Origin: JBBTCX01 sp038043045
GTDB taxonomy: Bacteria; Planctomycetota; Phycisphaerae; UBA1845
Assembly: GCA_038043045.1 (NCBI GenBank)
Contig: JBBTCX010000324.1
Coordinates: forward strand, 1 to 19,221
DNA length: 19,221 nucleotides
Direction of reading: 5' to 3'
The notes beneath the pieces are model-generated. The model saw only the letters and a list, made by a program, of their open reading frames with translations, was not told the DNA's origin and did no database searches. Every line of letters begins with the position of its first letter. Position 1 is the first letter of the stretch. This document shows positions 15,154 to 19,221 of the stretch, piece after piece. The position numbers and the translations under genes are program-made.

Positions 15154-15741
15154 TTATGACCGAGTGCGACGCACAAGGGCGATCGCCCCCAAAGCCAACA
15201 AACCCAGCGTCATCGGTTCGGGAACCGCCGTTCCACGCAACGTGAACGTACGGATACTTCCCGTGTCCATTGCGGCATCATCAATCGCCAGCAAAAACCA
15301 AGAATCCGTACCCCCTGGTCGGCCCACGAATTGCTGGAATCCCAGATCCGCGCCGTCAGACAATCCTTCCGGACGATAAGTCCCTGAAACAATTGGCGTT
15401 CCCGGCAAGCTTATAGCGCTGTCTTGGAAAGTTAGATTCACGTCCGTCACGTCGGCCATTCCGCCCCGATCGGTCATGATTTCAACGACATCGCCGTAGG
15501 GATTAATGAGATAAAGGTCTAGATCCCCAGGCGCTGTATGCGACAGCCCGTTGATGGAAAGCTCGATGGTTAGAATCGATGGGACCGTCCCAAGCATGGA
15601 AAGAGGAAAAACCCCGATCCCTTCATCCCGAATGTTCCCACCAGGTGCGGTGAATGAAAACGGCACCTGGCCTTGAGCGTTTAAAGGCAATGTCAACATC
15701 GTCAACACGCCTGACAGAACTAGACTAAACGAGCTTCTCAT
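15154..15741 (-). CDS. PEP-CTERM protein with proprotein-convertase P-like domain
   Basis: The protein has 195 residues from the ATG at 15741, which is preceded by GGAGG and GGAAGG; an ATG at 15783 would place 14 extra residues before the signal peptide. Residues 1-24 are a signal peptide. Residues about 28-171 match a P-like (proprotein convertase) beta-sandwich: T-I-E-L-S-I-N-G-L-S-H-T-A-P-G-D-L-D-L-Y-L-I-N-P, V-N-L-T-F-Q-D-S-A, S-G-T-Y-R-P-E-G, and a closing D-S-W-F-L-L-A-I-D-D. The end is a PEP-CTERM signal: V-P-E-P-M-T (173-178), hydrophobic stretch, then R-R-T-R-S. No protease domain is attached, so the P-like domain probably serves in binding or stability. It ends in a strong terminator, so it is probably transcribed alone. 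Confidence 0.92.
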   Translation of the reverse strand: MRSSFSLVLSGVLTMLTLPLNAQGQVPFSFTAPGGNIRDEGIGVFPLSMLGTVPSILTIELSINGLSHTAPGDLDLYLINPYGDVVEIMTDRGGMADVTDVNLTFQDSAISLPGTPIVSGTYRPEGLSDGADLGFQQFVGRPGGTDSWFLLAIDDAAMDTGSIRTFTLRGTAVPEPMTLGLLALGAIALVRRTRS

Positions 15742-16033
15742 CCTTCCGACCTCCGTCCAGTATGAAAGCGCCCCTCGCGCCATCCGATACCGGCTTACAC
15801 AGGTGAGGCAGTTTCCCCTCTCACGCGTGATGCCACAAATCCCCTTAACTACCCGACCAAACAGGTTGGTCAGTCATGGCAGTATAGGGCACTTTAGAAA
15901 ATAACTCAACTCAAAGAAAAAAAATTTCGGAAAATAAAGAAATCACAAGGTCCGATATCTGCAACGCCCCTTTATGGGCTCATTTCAGTCTATTTCTCGG
16001 AACTAGCTAAATTGGGGGATCGGAAGAGCTTTG
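15742..16033. promoter_or_regulatory. Upstream region of the P-domain gene with two palindromic elements
   Basis: TCACGCGTGA at 15821-15830 is a perfect ten-base palindrome. GACCAA (15855-15860) and TTGGTC (15866-15871) form a six-base inverted repeat with a five-base spacer, the layout of a dimeric repressor site. Both lie 80-130 bases upstream of the leftward ATG at 15741, a plausible regulatory position. The part from about 15890 to 15960 is markedly A/T-rich. A weak GCCC/GGGC hairpin near 15974-15987 follows the stop of the cohesin-like gene but has no adjoining T run in the minus direction. Confidence 0.3.
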
Positions 16034-16738
16034 TTACGGTACGCAACTTTGGAATTGCGGACCGTTTAAGACTGAAAAATAGGCCAAAAAATCAACTTGG
16101 TCCACGTCATCATCCCCATCGGAGTCAAACGCACAACGGCAGTTCTCAAATGCAGGCTCGCCGTCACTAGAAAAACAGGTTTGGAAATCAGAGAAATCGT
16201 GAAGATCTACCGAAAATGACTCGAAATCCACTAGATTCACCGGAATGGGGATACCCGTCGGAGTACTCAACCGAGCAGGAATTGGATTCGTTCGGATGAA
16301 CCTTATAAAAGGTGCGGGTAAAGAGGAAATAACTCGAAAATGAATTCGCCCAATTATTAAATCCATGCGGGTAGCTTGAGTTCCAGGCAATATGCCAACG
16401 GCCATCTCAATCCGACCAGGGGTGCAGAGTTCGGTGATTGGACAAGCACTTCCGAAAAGCAAAGCGATGAACGGAGGATCCCCAGCTTCTAGAGAAAGAA
16501 CCTCCAAACCCGTTTGACTAAACTCGATAAAAAACTGGCCCCCTGCCACTTGGACAGGAACATTGGTCATGCGAATCGTTGCGACAAACTCGTCCCCTTG
16601 AGTCTGGCAGATGTCGGCCACTAGGTTCAATTGTGCATCGCCGCAATCTGAATATGCCTCGTTCGAGACTAAAACTAACGTCGCAACTGAAAATAGACAA
16701 AATGCGTGACGATTAGTCAACCGCCGTAAAGTCCCCAT
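16034..16738 (-). CDS. Secreted cohesin-like plus dockerin-like protein
   Basis: The protein has 234 residues. Residues 1-30 are a signal peptide ending in A-Y-S, followed by D-C-G. Residues about 36-165 resemble a cohesin-type beta-sandwich: V-A-T-I-R-M-T-N-V, V-A-G-G-Q-F-F-I-E-F and L-E-V-L-S-L-E-A-G-D. Residues 177-226 are dockerin-like: D-L-H-D-F-S-D-F-Q-T-C-F-S-S-D-G, then C-R-C-A-F-D-S-D-G-D-D-D-V-D-Q-V-D-F. The first Ca loop is incomplete; only its helix is present. A cohesin-like and a dockerin-like part in one protein could allow self-assembly, but the cohesin match is moderate and binding is not shown. AGG lies five bases before the ATG. A terminator-like leader precedes it, described separately. 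Its base composition is more A/T-rich than neighbouring genes. Confidence 0.78.
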   Translation of the reverse strand: MGTLRRLTNRHAFCLFSVATLVLVSNEAYSDCGDAQLNLVADICQTQGDEFVATIRMTNVPVQVAGGQFFIEFSQTGLEVLSLEAGDPPFIALLFGSACPITELCTPGRIEMAVGILPGTQATRMDLIIGRIHFRVISSLPAPFIRFIRTNPIPARLSTPTGIPIPVNLVDFESFSVDLHDFSDFQTCFSSDGEPAFENCRCAFDSDGDDDVDQVDFLAYFSVLNGPQFQSCVP

Positions 16739-17108
16739 ATTAACCTACCCCCCAAAAAAAAGCAAAAGGCTTCTCAAAATAAAAGCCCGGCTCTCCCCCA
16801 GCGCGAACCCCTGTACCCGTCACCATTTTACCGGGCGAACCGCATTTTTGCAACAACTCAGCGTAAACAATAAGGGTATCAGGCGTCTGTTGCTTGCAGC
16901 GCGCCAACCAAAGTGCTAAATTGAACCGGTCATGTGTCGCAATATTTGCGCCACAAGATTGAGACAAGAAGCGCATCGGGGGGCTACTTGCCTCGTTGGG
17001 CTACGGGGTTTGGCCTGGTGGTTTTATCGATCCGGTTCTGCGCTAACAAGGGCAGATGAGGGTTTGCGCGCTGGAATAGGCCGGTTGCCTCGGCGGGGGA
17101 CAGGGTTC
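16739..17108. promoter_or_regulatory. Divergent intergenic region between two exported-protein genes
   Basis: This 370-base region lies between the leftward cohesin-like gene and the rightward 633-residue gene. The left half holds the leader hairpins described separately. The right half has TTGAAC at 16921-16926 and ATATTT at 16942-16947, a possible but weak promoter for the rightward gene. AGGG at 17102-17105 sits just before the ATG at 17109. An open stretch continues in frame upstream of that ATG to 16932, but it reads as non-signal, Arg-rich sequence and is probably untranslated. I see no tRNA. Confidence 0.4.
16754..16836 (-). promoter_or_regulatory. Putative leader attenuator upstream of the cohesin-like gene
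   Basis: On the minus strand a 20-base hairpin (16787-16768, GGCTTTT and GAGAAGCC arms with a six-base loop and one wobble pair) is followed by TTTTGC and eight Ts (16761-16754), as in an intrinsic terminator. It lies 16 bases before the ATG at 16738, so it would act in the leader of this gene. Immediately upstream, GCCCGG (16836-16831) can pair with CCGGGC (16790-16785). The second arm overlaps the terminator's first arm by three bases (16785-16787), so the two structures compete. The roughly 40 bases between the arms would be the sensing part. I recognise no known riboswitch family. Confidence 0.4.
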
Positions 17109-19010
17109 ATGAAGTACGACACGATCTACGCCGCTTTAGCTGCTTCACGTCGGCTTGTTGGTGGCATTTGTCTTTGCGTTTTGCTTTCACTTGTTGTTCC
17201 GGTAAACGGCGCTCCAGATGTCATCGTTTCCGGTCTGCCGGGTACATCGGCCTACGCCAACGTTAACGGCATTTCTGCCTTCGCGATCGGAACGGTTTCG
17301 TGCAACATCGGCGACTCAAACGCGCGATGGACATCAAGTAGTAACCAACATCCTGTGATTGGGCAGAATCTATTTCGCCTGAAAGACGGGCGTTTCGAAC
17401 ACATCGGAATGTCTTGGGTCAAGCATGGTTTCTTGGTGGTCAGCGAATCGAATAGCGATTGTGGCGTTTGCCCCACTCCGGGACAAGCCACCGACGTGCT
17501 GCGGCCTGGATGTGCCGACACCTATTCGTCGGCTCTTAATGGCGATCAATCTCGAATGGGTCCCAAGTCGCAGGTCAATGCGTTCACTGGGTACTTTCCT
17601 TATCCGCCAATACGTCCGGTTTTCCCAAATCTAATAAACGGGAGACTTCAAGTTCATAACGAGGACATTATTCCAGCGATGAATGAGGGGGCCCGTTACT
17701 TCATGGAAGGTCACTACATCTTGCCTGACGATGCCTCGGGCGGCGAAACCGCTCTCAACAACGCTTCGTACCGAGAAGTCCTTGTAAGCGGTATGGATGC
17801 ACAGGGACGGTACGTCTTGAACCGGACCGGCCCCACCGTGCAACAAGATCCGGCCATTCGCGCATGGCGAACGATCGACCCTACAGTCGTCGAAACCGAC
17901 ATGCGCGTTCCCGGCGATCCCGGTGAAGGACTTTTCATCTTGGCTGCCAAAGCCACTCAACTTGATTCGGGATTCTGGGAATACGAATATGCCTTGCATA
18001 ATTTTAACTCGGATCGTTCCGGAGGTTCGTTTTCCGTACCCGTTCCTCAAGAAGGCAGCCCTTCTGAATTCGGGTTTCATGATGTCGATTATCATTCCGG
18101 TGAGCCGTACGAAGGAACCGATTGGACGCCGACGATCTCCAACGGAATATTGACGTGGTCGACCGCGCCATTCAACGCTCAGAACGACACGTCCAATGCC
18201 CTACGTTGGAGCACCACGTACAACTTTCGCTTTCAAAGCGGCGCGGAACCGATGACAACGACTGTCACTCTCGGTCTTTTCAAGCAACCGGGTTTTCCCG
18301 TAGAGGTAACCGGATCCACTCTTGGGCCTCGACTTGACCTGATCGATTGCAATCAGAATGGGTTGAGCGACGCCTGCGATTTGGATTGCGGGCTGGTGGG
18401 CGGAGCGTGCGATCGGCCGAATTGCGGGCTATCGATGGATTGCGATGAAAACGGAATTCCCGATGTTTGCCAAGTGGATTGCAATCACAACTTGAGACCC
18501 GATTCGTGCGACCTCTCCTCCGGAGAGAGCTTGGATTGCAACGAAAACGCTGTTCCCGACGAATGTGAACCGGATTGCGACGGGGACGGCATCACGGATG
18601 ATTGTGACGGATCGGACGCGGACGGAGACGGATTCATCGATTGTGACGACCTGTGTCCCTTTACGACTCCGCCTGACGACTGCATCTGTCCATCCCTCGT
18701 GGAATGCTGTTGCGCACTTAATTTTTGCTTTGACGCTTCGCCGGAGGACTGCATCGGCATCGGATGTGTCCCCGAATGTTTTGGTTCGCGGTGTCGAGAA
18801 GGTTGCTTGCCCGGCGATGGCGACGGAGACGGTGATCAGGATTTGGCGGACGTAGCGGCCTTGCAGAATTGTTTTAGCGGACCACGTGGGGGCCCTACCT
18901 ACGTCCTGCCCGGAGAGGATTGTCTGCGATCTTTTGATGAAGATCAGCAGAATGATATCGACTTGGCGGATTTCAAGAAATTTCACGGGGTTTTCGTGGA
19001 GGGTCCTTGA
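17109..19010 (+). CDS. Secreted protein with D-C-N Ca-binding repeats and dockerin-like tail
   Basis: The protein has 633 residues from the ATG at 17109. Residues 1-35 form a signal peptide (S-R-R-L-V-G, hydrophobic core, V-N-G-A-P). The large N-terminal domain (about 36-405) includes H-P-V-I-G-Q-N-L-F-R-L-K-D-G-R-F-E-H-I-G and S-L-N/A-L-N-G-D-Q-S-like segments; I recall closely similar domains in planctomycete hypothetical proteins, with no assigned function. Residues 411-512 hold repeats of the form D-C-N/D-x-N-G-x-P/S-D-x-C plus D-A-D-G-D-G-F-I-D-C, which resemble Ca-binding thrombospondin type 3 repeats. A Cys-rich stretch (525-566) leads to a dockerin-like tail at 568-630: P-G-D-G-D-G-D-G-D-Q-D-L-A-D-V-A-A-L-Q-N then C-F-S, Cys605, and D-Q-Q-N-D-I-D-L-A-D-F. 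Likely surface-exposed and Ca-stabilised. Confidence 0.9.
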   Translation: MKYDTIYAALAASRRLVGGICLCVLLSLVVPVNGAPDVIVSGLPGTSAYANVNGISAFAIGTVSCNIGDSNARWTSSSNQHPVIGQNLFRLKDGRFEHIGMSWVKHGFLVVSESNSDCGVCPTPGQATDVLRPGCADTYSSALNGDQSRMGPKSQVNAFTGYFPYPPIRPVFPNLINGRLQVHNEDIIPAMNEGARYFMEGHYILPDDASGGETALNNASYREVLVSGMDAQGRYVLNRTGPTVQQDPAIRAWRTIDPTVVETDMRVPGDPGEGLFILAAKATQLDSGFWEYEYALHNFNSDRSGGSFSVPVPQEGSPSEFGFHDVDYHSGEPYEGTDWTPTISNGILTWSTAPFNAQNDTSNALRWSTTYNFRFQSGAEPMTTTVTLGLFKQPGFPVEVTGSTLGPRLDLIDCNQNGLSDACDLDCGLVGGACDRPNCGLSMDCDENGIPDVCQVDCNHNLRPDSCDLSSGESLDCNENAVPDECEPDCDGDGITDDCDGSDADGDGFIDCDDLCPFTTPPDDCICPSLVECCCALNFCFDASPEDCIGIGCVPECFGSRCREGCLPGDGDGDGDQDLADVAALQNCFSGPRGGPTYVLPGEDCLRSFDEDQQNDIDLADFKKFHGVFVEGP

Positions 19011-19108
19011 TCGGGACCTAAAATTACCAGGACGGGTTCCCTCATCGGCATGGATGGCGTCGAGCTGAGTTTGGAACAAGGGTCGCACGACTTAAGGAGG
19101 AGACGTGC

Positions 19109-19221
19109 ATGATTGGTGAATATCGGCTGAAACATTGCCGGTTTTCGAAGTGTGGCCATGCGCTGGAAAATAAGCCAATTCTTGCCGACGATTGGACGGT
19201 TGAGCTTGCTCATCGTCATGG
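19109..19221 (+). CDS. Start of an unidentified gene, cut by the right edge
   Basis: An ATG at 19109 is preceded by AAGGAGGAG (19094-19102), the strongest ribosome-binding site in the window, and the frame stays open for 37 codons to the edge. The visible residues begin M-I-G-E-Y-R-L-K-H-C-R-F-S-K-C-G-H-A-L-E. There is no signal peptide, unlike the gene before it. A Cys pair at residues 10 and 15 is seen, but it is not enough to call a zinc site. No family can be named from this length. Confidence 0.6.
   Translation, partial: MIGEYRLKHCRFSKCGHALENKPILADDWTVELAHRH

Noticed and set aside
16750..16930. Possible c-di-GMP (GEMM) riboswitch or group II intron fragment
   Set aside because: GGTGACGGG and GAGCCGGGC look suggestive, but the paired stems, tetraloop receptor and domain V signatures are missing.
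16932..17108. Upstream extension of the 633-residue protein to an ATG at 16932
   Set aside because: It would put 59 Arg-rich residues before a normal signal peptide; the ATG at 17109 has its own ribosome-binding sequence.

Overview
The window looks like a piece of a Planctomycetota genome, probably a Phycisphaerae-like or uncultured lineage. The evidence is several secreted proteins that end in dockerin-like Ca-loop tails of the form F-Q-x-C-F, two proteins that end in PEP-CTERM sorting signals, a PEGA protein of the typical planctomycete kind, runs of D-C-N-x-N-G-x-P-D-x-C repeats and a Cys-rich C-C-x-A-x-C module. GC content is moderate. Ten Ns at 9251-9260 show that this is a scaffolded assembly, probably a metagenome bin or draft genome.

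Left part, 1-5412. Two exported proteins are read rightward: a dockerin-tailed protein (95-1090) and a His-rich PEP-CTERM protein (1196-2053). A leftward cluster follows: a degenerate receiver-domain protein (4084-3695), a MEMO-family protein amrB (3594-2722), a small uncertain reading frame, and a PEGA protein (2507-2085). Divergent from it is a DUF456 membrane protein (4209-4805), whose 3' end overlaps a leftward DUF1579 secreted protein.

Centre, 4744-9009. Four leftward genes are spaced 21-39 bases apart and look like one operon: a true enoyl-CoA hydratase with both catalytic Glu residues, a PaaG-like crotonase that lacks both Glu but keeps the isomerase Asp, a complete transketolase of the animal-like type, and the DUF1579 protein. 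The region upstream of the operon holds the assembly gap.

Centre right, 9363-11934, rightward. A small exported protein with an acidic tail is followed by a compact membrane-protein set: UPF0316/DUF2179, a TerC/Alx-type protein (probable metal-ion exporter) and a PGPGW two-helix protein.

Right part, 11941-19221. This is a block of surface or secreted proteins: a 1014-residue protein with five related repeat domains, a Cys-rich insert and a dockerin-like tail; a P-domain PEP-CTERM protein with a clear intrinsic terminator; a short cohesin-like plus dockerin-like protein; and a divergent 633-residue protein with Ca-binding repeats and a dockerin-like tail. The start of another gene runs off the right edge.

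The most unusual signals are these. Three unrelated exported proteins share a dockerin-like tail with a conserved Cys pair. The leader of the cohesin-like gene has a terminator-type hairpin that overlaps an alternative stem, as in an attenuator or riboswitch. The receiver protein lacks most phosphorylation-switch residues. I see no CRISPR array, tRNA, rRNA, insertion sequence or recognisable defence system.
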